From contig MU119205.1 of assembly GCA_014904845.1 (NCBI GenBank), positions 62,001-126,000 on the forward strand: DNA of 64,000 nt. Direction: 5' to 3'. The notes under the pieces are model-generated. The model did no database searches and was not told the DNA's origin. It saw nothing but the letters and a program-made list of their open reading frames with translations. This stretch comes from Acephala macrosclerotiorum (lineage: Eukaryota > Ascomycota > Leotiomycetes > Helotiales > Mollisiaceae). Of this stretch, positions 22,680 to 33,576 are shown in pieces (positions within the stretch are counted from its first letter, which is position 1; each line of letters starts with the position of its first letter). The translations under genes were made by a program, and so were the position numbers.

Positions 22680-25305
22680 ATGGCACCATCAAACCAATTG
22701 AAGCTACCAAAAGTTTTACTTGATCAAATTGGAGCTCAAGGTGAATGATTCAACCATTGGTTTCTGAATTTTAGCTAATATCTGGTGCTCAGATGCATAT
22801 TCTGGAAGTCGCAAATCGCGGTCCGGGCCTGGGACAAGAAAAGACCTTCGAAAAGCTGCACGACAAGAGAAAAAGGCTGCGAGGAGTGGGCCGCCTCCTG
22901 TAAAGAGGTCGAAGTTACACTATACGGAGGATCGAAGTGCGCGGGACAAACGACCAGTCTTTGAGAAGCCTCTCCAAGATGAACCGAATGCACCCCAGCT
23001 AAAATCTGTTCTAAAGACCACGAAGAAGAAAGACCCCGAATCAAAGGTTAGAGGAGATGTGCGGTCAATATCACCACCAGCGAAGATGTCAAGGGCTGTC
23101 AAGAACAAGTTAGCAGAAGACGATGAAGAAATTGCTGCTTTGGAGAAAAAGCTGGGCCTGAAAGGGAAAAAGAAGCTACCACAATCGTTCAAGGATGATG
23201 GACTTGATGATCTTCTAGAAGGGTTAGATGAAGAGAGTTCGGAAATCCAAGAGAGCAGGAAGAGAAAGGCCGAGGGTGACGAATGGCTCGACCAGAAGCG
23301 CAAGCAAGCCAGGAAGACTGCGAAAGCCGCATCCAAGAAGGTGACAGAGAAGGACGAGAGTGACAGTGAGGAAGACCAAGAAGAATCATCGGATGATGAT
23401 GGAGCTTCCGATATGTCCTTGGACGGCGTTGAATTCCCAGACGATGAATCAGAGCCATCTGACAAGAGCGAGCTCAGTGCCGAGGCCATTGAGCTTGATG
23501 CCGACAACGATTTCGAAGGCTTTGGTTCCGATAACGACGACGACATAGAAGAAGACATCGAGCAGCCACCTCCACCAGTTCGTGAAAACCCGTACGTTGC
23601 ACCTGTAGCAATTCCTTCGGCCGGAAAATACGTTCCACCATCCTTGCGAAAAGCTGCCGCTTCAGACTCGGAAGAACTGGATCGACTGAGAAGACGAACT
23701 CAAGGTCTTGTCAATAGGCTGACGGAAGCAAATTTGATTTCGATCCTAGGAGATATTGAAAAGCTCTATCGAGAAAACCCACGACAGCATGTTACTTCGA
23801 CCTTGGTAGACGTCCTACTGACGTCTATTTGTGAGCCTAACAGCTTACCAGACACCCTCGTCATCCTCCCTGCCGGTTTCATTGCAGCTGTTTACAAAGT
23901 CGTCGGCACAGATTTCGGCGCACAAGTCATTCAGAGAATAGTAGAGCTTTTCGACGAGCATTATGCTCGAGCAATACTTCTCCAAAACAATCCAGATTCT
24001 GCTAGTGCTGAAACTAGTAAGGAGACGTCAAATCTTATTATGCTTCTGTCGGAGATGTACAATTTTCAAGTTGTCGGAAGCAATCTCATGTTTGACTATA
24101 TCAAGCTGTTCCTGAGCAAGCTTTCAGAACTGAATGCAGAATTATTGCTGAAAATCATCCGAACATCGGGCCCGCAGTTACGGCAGGATGATCCATCTTC
24201 ACTCAAGGACATTGTTGCAATGCTTCGACCATCTGTCGAACGCGTTGGCGAGAACAACATCTCTGTTAGGACGAAGTTTATGATTGAGACGATCAACAAC
24301 CTCAAGAACAATCGAATGAAGACCGGCGCAGTAGCGTCAGCGGTCACTTCGGAACACACCATTCAGATGAAGAAGATACTTGGATCCTTGAACACTCGAA
24401 ATATCAAAGCGAGCGAACCTCTAAGGATCGGCCTCAAGGATATCCAAGAATCTGACAAGAAGGGCAAATGGTGGCTAGTTGGGGCTAGTTGGGCTGGTAA
24501 TGCTCCCGACGAAGACGAGAAGAACGATCAAAACGATGCAAATAGGAGAGCTGCGGAGCCTACCGAAGATGCTGGTACTTCGGACTTACTTCAACTTGCT
24601 AGAGAGCAGCGCATGAATACCGATATCCGCCGAGCAATTTTCATTTCCATCATGTCTGCAGAGGACTACCAAGACGCATACATGCGCTTGATGAAACTAA
24701 AGCTGAAGAAGGTACAAGAGTACGAGATTCCAAAAGTCCTGGTTCATTGTGCTGGAGGCGAGAAGAGCTACAATCCATACTACACCTTGATTGCCAAAAA
24801 GGTATGTGGAGACAAACGACTGAGAACATCTTTTCAATTCTGCCTTTGGGATCTATTCAAGAAGATGGGAGAGTCAGGCGAAGAAGACAATGTGCTAGAG
24901 GATGAAGAGGATATTCTGGAGACCAGACAGATCGTCAACTTCGCGAAGATGTTTGGAACTCTTGTTCTTGAGGGAGGCCTTGGTCTTACCGTTTTCAAGA
25001 ATCTCAACCTCAGCTACCTCCAGCCCAAGACCAAGACATTCATGGAGGTACTATTCATTAGTATCCTTCTGGATTCTCAGAAGCAAGCAGGGCCGAAGAG
25101 GGATGAGCAAGCTGTTGCCACCATCTTTGTAAAAGCAAAGGATACCCCAGAGCTGATCAGGGGCTTACAGTACTTTTTGAAGAAAGTGGTAGGAAAGACG
25201 GACATTGCGGGCGGCAAGGATGAGAAAGCCACGGTGAAGTGGGCTTGTAAAGTAGCTGGAGATACTCTTGAGGTGTTAGTCGCCACCGATTCTGTAACGA
25301 GTTGA
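22680..25305 (+). CDS. SGD1: Sgd1/NOM1 nucleolar MIF4G-MA3 protein
   Basis: Homologue of yeast Sgd1 and human NOM1, a nucleolar protein needed for 18S rRNA production. Exons are 22680-22740 and 22793-25305, with a 52-bp intron, for 857 residues. The first exon gives MAPSNQLKLPKVLLDQIGAQ. Residues about 21-300 are basic then strongly acidic (SDSEEDQEESSDDD, DNDFEGFGSDNDDD). The MIF4G domain begins near 318 (LDRLRRRTQGLVNRLTEAN) and runs to about 520, including DVLLTSICEPNSLPDTLV and VVGTDFGAQVIQR. The linker has KWWLVGASWAG, typical of the family. The MA3 domain spans about 620-745 (MNTDIRRAIFISIMSAEDY, HCAGGEKSYNPYYTLIAKK). Length and domain order match the family, and only one intron is present. 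Confidence 0.92.
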
Positions 25306-25678
25306 ACGAAGGTCAAGATTATCTATTGCAATACTGAGCACTGGTACCATTCATTTTGCTTTGGTTCGCCTCGTCAACTGTTAGAATGTTCCGATTCAGG
25401 AGAGGACAAGAGTCAGCCGAGGTAAAACTATTAGTGATTCAGTAACTCCAACAATCACGATTTCATATCACAAGATGCATATGCATTTCTAAGAATGTCC
25501 CAGAAACGCTTTGTAGAGGAGCTGTTGCGGTGCGGCTAAATACGGCTAAGAGCTCGAAATAGCCGGTCACGTTTTAAAGCGGACACCGGCTACTTTTGCT
25601 TAGAACTCCGGAGCCCATCAAAAACATCTCAGCCTGGCAAAGATCTTGAAGCAATACAAACCTTCTTCCTCAAACACA
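25306..25678. other. Intergenic region upstream of LPD1
   Basis: No ORF of note. An 8-bp inverted repeat, tagccggt/accggcta, at 25560-25567 and 25585-25592 lies about 90-120 bp upstream of the LPD1 start codon, and could be a protein-binding palindrome or a chance hairpin. Confidence 0.5.
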
Positions 25679-27432
25679 ATGCTTCGAAGCTTATTAGTAC
25701 CTCGAGCGGCCACCAGGTCAGCTTTCAAGCAATCACCATCATCGTGAGTATCCTGTCAATTGCTCAATCCCTTCAATTCCTAGAAGCTGACAGCATTTCA
25801 AGCCTTCCCGCAGTAATTGCCCCTTCATCAATTGCGAGATGGTCGAAACGAGGATACGCAACGGAAGCTGGTGAGTTGTGTGGATGGGATGGAACAATAA
25901 GCTCAAAGCTAATCTTCCATCAGAGGAGAAGGATCTTGTCATCATCGGAGGAGGTGTTGCTGGATATGTCGCCGCAATCAAAGCTGGTCAAGAGGGCATG
26001 AAGGTATACTTCGCAGGCGCAGATCAACCACAACGCATATCTGATTTGTTGAATAGGTTACATGTATCGAGAAACGAGGCACCTTGGGCGGAACATGTCT
26101 GAACGTGGGCTGCATTCCCTCGAAAGCTCTCCTCAACAACTCGCATCTCTACCACCAAATTCTCCACGACACGAAGGCAAGAGGTATTGACGTTGGGGAT
26201 GTGAAACTGAACCTCGCACAAATGATGAAGTCGAAAGACACTGCCGTCTCTGGTTTAACGAAAGGTGTTGAGTTCTTGTTCAAGAAGAACGGCGTTGAAT
26301 ACATCAAGGGTACAGCATCGTTCGCAGGCGAGCATGAAATCAAGGTCGCCCTCACTGAAGGAGGCGAGACCACTGTTGTTGGAAAGAACATTCTCATTGC
26401 TACCGGTAGTGAAGCCACACCATTCCCCGGACTGGAAATCGACGAAAAGAGAATCATCACCAGCACAGGTGCTATCGCCCTCGATAAGGTCCCTGAGAGT
26501 ATGGTTGTTATTGGTGGTGGGATCATCGGTCTTGAGATGGGCTCCGTCTGGTCGAGATTAGGATCGAAAGTCACTGTGGTCGAGTTCCTTCCACAAATTG
26601 GTGGTCCCGGCATGGACGCCGAGATCTCGAAAGCTGCACAAAAGATCTTAAAGAAGCAAGGCATTGACTTCAAGCTTAACACTAAAGTTCTTAGTGGTGA
26701 CACTTCCGGTGAGAAGATCAAGCTCGAGGTCGAGGCTGCGAAGGGAGGAAAGAAGGAGACTGTGGGTTTAGTTGGATCTCCATCAACTGCCTCATCTGCT
26801 AATCATTGGTATAGCTTGACGCCGACGTCGTTCTTGTCGCTATCGGCCGCCGACCGTACACTGCTGGCCTCGGATTAGAAAGCATTGGTCTCGAGACCGA
26901 TGAGAAGGGAAGATTGGTCATTGACCACGAGTTCCGAACAAAGCTCCCACATATCCGAGTCGTTGGTGATTGCACTTTCGGCCCTATGCTCGCCCACAAG
27001 GCGGAAGAGGAGGCTGTTGCAGTTGTTGAGTGGATCAAGAAGGGTTACGGACACGTCAACTATGGAGCCATCCCATCCGTCATGTACACCCATCCCGAGG
27101 TAGCATGGGTTGGCCAGAACGAACAGGAAGTCAAGGCTTCGGGTGTAGAATACAAGATCGGCACATTCCCATTTTCAGCAAACTCGAGAGCGAAGACAAA
27201 CCTCGACACTGAGGGCTTCGTCAAGATGATTGCTGATGCTAAGACGGACAGGATTCTCGGCATCCACATCATTGGACCAAATGCCGGAGAGATGATTGCT
27301 GAGGGAACGCTGGCACTTGAGTATGGTGCCTCGACGGAGGACATCGGACGAACGAGTCACGCACACCCGACTCTTGCGGAAGCGTTCAAGGAGGCAGCCA
27401 TGGCTACATACGGAAAGGCGATTCACTTTTAA
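25679..27432 (+). CDS. LPD1: Dihydrolipoamide dehydrogenase (E3), mitochondrial
   Basis: Flavoenzyme that reoxidises dihydrolipoamide in pyruvate and 2-oxoglutarate dehydrogenases and in the glycine cleavage system. Exons are 25679-25743, 25803-25870, 25924-26003, 26057-26761 and 26815-27432, for 511 residues; introns are 53-59 bp. An Arg/Ser-rich mitochondrial presequence ([17 protein letters not shown], ending near [10 protein letters not shown]) is followed by the FAD-binding [10 protein letters not shown]. The redox disulfide is in [13 protein letters not shown] (Cys85, Cys90). The NAD-binding motif is [13 protein letters not shown], and the second FAD motif ends [19 protein letters not shown]. 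The C-terminal dimer interface carries [10 protein letters not shown], with the His490/Glu495 pair. All catalytic motifs are present at normal length. Confidence 0.96.
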
Positions 27433-27929
27433 GCATACCCCAGTTGTACGATAGGTAGATAAATAACAGATGGTTTAGTAAATCATGCATTTGCTACGAT
27501 CTAATCATCAGAAGCGACAGCCTTAAAACAGGAGAGCCAAAAATCGCAATCATTGACTAAAGAGCCTTCATTAATCACGCCGACGCTCCTAAAATTTAGA
27601 ATCAAAGGAAAGTTTCCTGCAAGTATTTCTTGCCGAAATCCCACTGCCCACTTTGCCGCAACAGTTTAATGATATCTACATGATGAAGTATCGCTTCAAA
27701 GATAGCTCTAGTAAACAGGAGATCAACAGGGTTAACAAACTCGAGAGTGACAAAGCAGCTTTACCTATAAGAATGTCTAGCGAATGTCAGAAGGAGTGTT
27801 CTTGCGTTAGGGAAAGACGGTGTCAGGTATCGATTGCGCTCCAAAACGCCACAACTAAATATACCGATTCCCTAGGCTACTACAACCTGCGAGTCCGCCT
27901 TGAAATCCAATACCAGCACTGCGACTTCG
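27433..27929. other. Intergenic region after LPD1
   Basis: This is the shared 3' flank of LPD1 and the convergent Gly-rich gene. A plus-strand ORF at 27653-28078 (141 codons) overlaps the 3' end of the Gly-rich gene in antisense. It has no recognised domain and is not called. Part of this stretch may be transcribed as a second exon of the Gly-rich gene. Confidence 0.4.
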
Positions 27930-28607
27930 TTAGATTAGTGTTGAATACAGGTGAAATGGAAGAGTTACATACCATCCGATACCATATACAAGAGGATCAA
28001 CACCGTTCTCCCAAATATAATCACAGCATTCGCAAGTGCAAGGCCAATTGCAATCGAGTATTTCGAGACCAGTCATGACGCCTTCCTGGATGAGTAGTCT
28101 GTTGATACAGCCCTCGCAGACGTGGCCATATATTGGATCCTGAGTGCATTGTGATCGTCCACCAAGGATTCCTCCATCAAGTCCAAGTACACCTCCAAGT
28201 CCCAATCCACCGCCAAGACCTAGACCACCTAGCCCAACACCTCCGCCCAGACCCAGTGTCCCAAGCGCTAAGCCTCTTTCTATACTCATCCCTCCAAGTC
28301 CAACCCCGCCACCGAGACCAAGTCCTCCAAGATCTAGTCCAGCCCCATGTCTTCCGAGTCCCCCTCCGACGATGCTTCGTCTGCCTCGAGTAAGTCCTCC
28401 CAACATTCCGCCTCCAAGTACTCCGCCGAGTCCTCGACTTTGTCCTAGGGTGCCTCCAAGGCCTCCAAGGCCTCCAGTCATAAGTCCACGTCTTGCACCA
28501 CGTTGTCGGCCAATGCCGAGGGGCGGCCAGCCGAGTGAACCTCTAGTTGCGATGATGCCATTACCCAATTGCAGCCCATTGCGTCGATTGGCGTAGATAG
28601 TAGCCAT
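27930..28607 (-). CDS. Unrecognised Gly/Leu-repeat protein with Cys-rich tail
   Basis: An ORF of 225 codons starting MATIYANRRNGLQLG; no signal peptide or membrane segment is evident. About residues 45-150 form a low-complexity Gly/Leu tract built on GLGLGGGVGLGG-like units. The C-terminal part is different: CTQDPIYGHVCEGCINRLL, then DCNWPCTCECCDYIWENGVD, giving eight cysteines in about 45 residues. Near the 3' end GGATGgtatgt looks like a donor, with a ctaac branch and an ag acceptor about 45 nt later. Splicing there would replace the last 11 residues (YVTLPFHLYST..) with a Gly-containing tail reaching about 27840. I do not recognise the family. The Cys array could bind metal or form disulfides. 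A long antisense ORF overlaps its 3' end, but the regular repeat and Cys pattern favour this strand. Confidence 0.6.
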   Translation of the reverse strand: MATIYANRRNGLQLGNGIIATRGSLGWPPLGIGRQRGARRGLMTGGLGGLGGTLGQSRGLGGVLGGGMLGGLTRGRRSIVGGGLGRHGAGLDLGGLGLGGGVGLGGMSIERGLALGTLGLGGGVGLGGLGLGGGLGLGGVLGLDGGILGGRSQCTQDPIYGHVCEGCINRLLIQEGVMTGLEILDCNWPCTCECCDYIWENGVDPLVYGIGWYVTLPFHLYSTLI

Positions 28608-30182
28608 GCTCGCCTTATATTGGTGTGAATTCTTTCGAGTTGTGATCTAAAGGTGGAGATAAATTGTAGATTCTTGGGTGTGAGATGTAGCTGAAGGCAG
28701 TCTATGAAGACAGACGTGGGAAATCTGGTGTACTAAATAGATGGGGAAAGTGGTGGCCAGTCCCGAATGTGTAGCAAGAGGGATTTCCCGAATGACCCGA
28801 CAGGCAGCGACGAGGCTTGCTTAACTCTCAAGGGTGAGAATCGAAGCACCCTTCAGCGAGTCTGCACAACGTAACATCAGGGTCTGAAGGCAATCAAGAC
28901 GTGAGATGGATGAGAAATGCTGGTTTCTGCATTCTGTTGAGGGGTGCTAATGAGGCCGACACCGCTGAGCAAACCATGAATACGCCATTCGGAATGGTTT
29001 CCATACCCCGTTTACCGATTCAAGAAATTTTGTATCACTTTTGACTTATTTAATGACCCCTACGAGTAGCATCTAGGCTGAGGGACGAGGAATCGACTCA
29101 CCGAAAGTGTGCTTGAACGATGGCAAACACCAAGGCGAGCAGAGGGGTTTGGTATGAAGATAGGATTGGCATGAGCTGACAGTCGCTGCATAATTGCGGT
29201 CAGAGGAGCAAGAAAGCAATCTTCGCCTTCGTGCTCCCGAACCCTTGTTCGATCAAGCACTCGAGCTATCACAATGCATAGGATACGGATCAAGGGAGAA
29301 GCGAGAAAAGGGCACAAAGTCTACATTTCTAATGTGATAGAATCTCGCATTTATGACAAGACATACTATCAGCAGATTTCGTATCTCCATAGCGGTCTCG
29401 CCTAGTCATGAAGATCGCTGACCGCGAGTGGACGCACATGCTCGCCTTGGGTCTTTGATCGTGCGAGAACGATCATGCTGTTTCGAAGGCGACAATTCCT
29501 CAGGCTGCAACTCTGCTTGTACTGCCCAGTGCGATGGATCTGCCTAGGCCTCGAGCTCGAGCAGGGCCCATTGAGATTAAAGGGATAGACAAACAGGAAT
29601 ACACGTGATAGACTGGAAAAAGCACAGAAGGGTACAAGAACGACCGCTGATGGCATGCAGGTACATACCTGAAGGCTTGTGAAGCTGCACAAGGCACTCC
29701 AATATGTTCTCAGTGCAAATAGAAGTGTTAAAAAAGCACGGGCATGCTGGGTGAATAAAATCATTAGCTCTTCCCCGAGTTTGATACCGTACTTCGCCGG
29801 TGCAAAACTCAGTCGCATTTCGGAAACTCAATGATGTTCAAAAAGATTGCTTTAAGAGGTACAGTATACGACTGAAAGATGACGATACTTATTGCCGAGA
29901 GTTCGCAGATATCTCACAGTTATGGTGATTTAATGAAGGAGACGTCGTCGACCTTGCACGTGAATACCCCTGTCCAGGTACCACTTTTTAGTGAGCCACT
30001 AAATGCTCGCTGTGGCGGGGCACTTCGCTTCCGAACCGCTTCTCAAAGTGGCTCGACACATCTTGGAAGCTTCACCGATAATTAATCACCCAACAACACT
30101 TTTTAGAGCAATGTTTTCTCCTTAATCGAAATACAACATCTATACACTCACTAACTTTCAGCTCATTGCAGAGGATCCCAAC
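28608..30182. other. Divergent intergenic region (1.6 kb)
   Basis: This lies between the start codons of the Gly-rich gene and the sphingolipid desaturase. Minus-strand ORFs at 29402-29831 are overlapping and Cys/Phe/Ser-rich, without a domain. I see no supportable gene; both promoters must lie here. Confidence 0.5.
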
Positions 30183-31919
30183 ATGTCTTCCACAAAATCC
30201 GCATCTCGATCGGAGACCGTCCTGTCTCGAAGACAAGTTGAAGGTCTCATTGCCGATGGACGATCAATTATTATCCTCAATCAAAGAGTATTGAGGGTGG
30301 ATGCTTGGATGAAGTACCATCCTGGAGGCGACAAGGCTATCATGCACATGGTTGGCAGAGATGCCACCGACGAAGTCAATGGGTCAGTTTGAAGCTTCTG
30401 CTATCTTACCACTTCCACTGACCGTTCTTGCAACAGATTCCATTCTCCTGAAGCCCGCAAACAAATGGAACGGTATCGAATTGGAAGAGTAGAAGGTAGA
30501 TGGAAGAACTTCGTGCCTCCCATTCAAGGTGGAAAGTTCAGGCCGTATTGCGAAGGAGTGGCAGATTCTGACGTCGAAGATCAAGTCGTTGACCATCCGA
30601 TGGACTCTGATATATCACGGACGCCATCTCCAATATTCGATGCGGACGACTCCGGTCTCCGGCAGCGCCTTTCTGGGAAAGCCGACCCACGATCTTCATC
30701 TGCTTCGTCAGTCTCGACAGTTGCGGAACTGGAGGATGGAATGTCTTATCTGGACGCGCGAACGAAAGAACAGATTGATCTAGATATTGCCAAATATCCA
30801 GCCCTAGATTTTAATACCCAGGATGAGGTCGTTCGGAAGTACCGAGTCCTCGATGAACGATTAAGAGGGGAGGGGCTCTACGATTGCAACTACACCGCGT
30901 ACGCTGTCGAAGCTTGCAGATACACATTTCTCCTCTGCATGATGCTCCTCTGCCTGCATTGGGGATGGTACGCACTCAGTGGAATGTTCCTGGGATGTCT
31001 ATGGCACCAGCTTGTGTTCACTGTACATGATGCAGGGCACATGGGAATCACTCACAATTTTGTTGTTGACACAGCCATCGGCATCATCATCGCAGATTTC
31101 ATTGGTGGGTTGTCTGTTGGATGGTGGAAACGCAACCACAATGTGCACCATATCGTTACAAATTCCCCCGAGCACGATCCAGACATCGAGCATATGCCCT
31201 TCTTTGCTATCTCGCATAGATTTCTGGAGTCGCTCTCTTCGTCTTTTTATGAGCGCGTTATGACTTTCGATGCGGCCGCGAAGTTCATTTTGCCATATCA
31301 ACATTATTTGTATTATCCGATTCTTACTTTTGGACGCTTCAACCTATATGTCCTTTCCTGGGAATATCTAATTCGCGGGCTTGGTCCAAAAAAGGGACCT
31401 GCATGGTGGCATCGCTGGCTCGAGATCACGGGGCAAGTATTCTTCTGGTATTGGTTTGGGTATGTCATTATGTACAAGACAATTCCGACCGGCTCGGGAC
31501 GTTGGGCTTTCCTTATGGTCAGCCACATGGTCACCATGCCCCTGCACGCCCAAATCACATTGTCTCACTTCTCAATGAGTACCGCGGAGCTCGGCCCGCA
31601 CGAGTCTTTCCCCCAGAAAATGCTTCGGACAACCATGGATATCGACTGCCCACAATGGCTTGACTTCTTTCACGGAGGCCTACAATTCCAAGCCATTCAC
31701 CATCTCTTTCCAAGAATGCCAAGACATAACCTCCGACGGGCTCAAAAACTCGTCCAAGAATTCTGCGATGAAGTAGGCATTCCCTATGCGCTATATGGAT
31801 TTGTGGATGGAAGTAGATCTGTCATTGGGAGACTCGAAGAGGTTGGAAGGCAGGCGGCTATTCTTACAAAATGCCAGAAGGCACTGGCTGAGAAGGGTGA
31901 CATATTCCAAGGGCACTAA
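30183..31919 (+). CDS. Delta-8 sphingolipid desaturase, cytochrome b5 fusion
   Basis: ER-membrane fatty-acyl/sphingoid desaturase of the front-end type, most likely introducing the delta-8 double bond into the long-chain base of fungal glucosylceramides. Exons are 30183-30382 and 30437-31919 (54-bp intron), for 560 residues. The N-terminal cytochrome b5 domain carries the haem motif HPGGD at 46-50, and the partner His lies after the intron (GFHSPEA). Membrane segments start near residue 230. The three histidine boxes are HDAGH at 264-268, HNVHH at 301-305 and QAIHH at 485-489. The Gln in the third box is diagnostic of cyt-b5 front-end desaturases. A Ser-rich linker of about 100 residues follows the b5 domain. 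A fatty-acid delta-6 desaturase is the alternative, but a single fungal copy of this length fits the sphingolipid enzyme better. Confidence 0.88.
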
Positions 31920-33283
31920 GGCTGTCTAAGATGTGTATTGGATTTGCTGGTTGCGGAGTTTCATATGCGCTTTTAAGCTGCTCGCCGCCGTGCGAGATTT
32001 ACACTTCAACAATAAGATGATTTTGATTGTCTCACCGCCCCATTCATGCTCCTAGCCGTCTCCTATATCAGCAGTCACCCTTTGCACTGCAGCGCCTTGC
32101 AGATGTTATGGCGGCGTCCATGGCGCTAATTCACCTCGCCTTGAAATCATAAGATTTGCAGATACCAAGGGGCAAGGCTTCAAAGATATTGTGGCATCGG
32201 GCATGAGCATCTCGGTCATGCTCAGCTGCAACTAGTTCTCTGCTGATTTCTTCTCGTCAAGTTTCTTGTTTATAAGCAAGTCCCATGATCAAATTATTCT
32301 CAAGCCACAAAGCTGCGGTCAGTTTCCATTTAGGTCTCAAAAGAAAGTAAAGAGACATCAGGCCATGAATATCATAAGAAGTTCATGATAACCTTACCCT
32401 TTCTTATAGGCAGAGCATTCGTAACTTCGCACTTTCTTTTGAGATTCAGCCCTCCATATGGTACAAGATGCAGAGGATCATATGTTACTAGACGTGAATC
32501 TGGCTTGGGATGTGGCGTGGAGCACAAGGCTCCGTGTACCAACGCCTGTATTCGCAACCAGGACGCCCAAGCCACCGAGAGGTACCTAGGGTTCGTTGAA
32601 TCGTGGTGGCGCCTGTAGGGACAGCGAGACATGGGGAACGACAGAGCTAGCGATAGCTTCCGCAAGATTCAGGATGAGCTGATAGGGGAACTGCCATCCC
32701 ATTCCAAGTTTCTTGTGCGATCCGGACCGTCGACGATGCGATTCCCGCCGTCCTTTAGTATGGAAAGTGGATCTCTAGATCCTTATCAGATCGTGGCAGC
32801 GAGCCAGCTTTCCGAAAGGAAGGATACCTGCTGCAATAAGTGTCGAAACAAGAGGTCCGTCCGCAATTGCCGCAGCGGCTAATGGTTGCTTCTTTTATCA
32901 AAACGCGAAGAAAAAGAAAACGCAATCATTTATCATATTACGGGTAGCACGTTTCCAAGACTCCGTAGGATGAGATGAAGATTTATCGATGGCATGCTTC
33001 GTATCTCGAAGAAAAAAGGGCCAAGGATCGCTCTGACGAAAAAGCAAAAAAGATCTCCACCACGGGACGCACACTAGTATATATAAGTTCTTATAGATCC
33101 GCTGAAGAATGGCATTCTGTGGATAATCAAATCCTGTTATTTGACATCAAGTCTATTTACTATCCAAGGTCCTGTACCTATTGTCAAGTCTTTTCGTCAC
33201 CAAACCCTTCGCCTGCCAAGTCTAGGACTAAAACGAGCGTCATTTGCTTCTTGGTACCATCCAAGAAGCCATCCACTTGAGCC
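31920..33283. other. Intergenic region after the desaturase
   Basis: Mostly non-coding. The small ORF at 32631-32882 is listed separately. Others are short and overlap on both strands. Immediately upstream of 33284 lies the presumed promoter and leader of the SMP-like gene. Confidence 0.5.
32631..32882 (+). CDS. Possible small hypothetical protein
   Basis: An ATG-to-stop ORF of 83 codons, MGNDRASDSFRKIQDELIGE, with the middle string SMESGSLDPYQIVAAS. It ends with a Cys/basic cluster, CCNKCRNKRSVRNCRSG. The amino-acid composition is protein-like, but there is no recognised family, no intron and no supporting context. It may be a chance ORF. Confidence 0.22.
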   Translation: MGNDRASDSFRKIQDELIGELPSHSKFLVRSGPSTMRFPPSFSMESGSLDPYQIVAASQLSERKDTCCNKCRNKRSVRNCRSG

Positions 33284-33576
33284 ATGACCGGTAGAGATTC
33301 GACCGGCAAACACATGATGACCACCGAGGACGCAAAAAGAATTGCACGGGCGAACCCTGGGGTAAGTATCCTTCTTGAAAGTCTGTAAGGCGGGTATACT
33401 GATTACGAGTGCTTCAGTCCGATCAAGCGGCCAGGGCTAGAAAGGCTGCAGCACGGAACGAAGCAGCAAAGAAGGAAAAGACCAAGAGCAGCAGCTCCCG
33501 CAGTGGCCATGGAAGCAGATGCTCTGGGGGCGTTTGCTCCGAGAAGGGACGTTGCGAAGCCCATGTTGCCCGGTAG
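33284..33576 (+). CDS. Small SMP-like hydrophilic protein
   Basis: A 78-residue protein in two exons, 33284-33361 and 33418-33576, with a 56-bp intron (gtaagt, ttcag) in phase 0. It reads MTGRDSTGKHMMTTEDAKRI then DQAARARKAAARNEAAKKEK. The pattern MT.EDA.RI followed by (F/Q)AARAR.AAARN resembles the seed-maturation-protein (SMP) motif of many small fungal stress and conidiation proteins. The tail adds a Ser run and three Cys (SRCSGGVCSEKGRCEAH). It has no signal peptide or membrane segment. A 152-codon antisense ORF covers the same DNA, but lacks motifs and would ignore the clean splice sites. The function is unknown beyond the family resemblance. Confidence 0.62.

Noticed and set aside
22920..23558. 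212-codon Ser-rich minus-strand ORF
   Set aside because: It is antisense to the Asp/Glu/Lys-rich part of SGD1. Poly-Ser is the expected mirror of acidic codons.
27653..28078. 141-codon plus-strand ORF (with several Cys)
   Set aside because: It overlaps the 3' end of the Gly-rich/Cys-tailed gene in antisense and lacks a domain. I kept the strand with regular repeats, but this ORF is not fully excluded.
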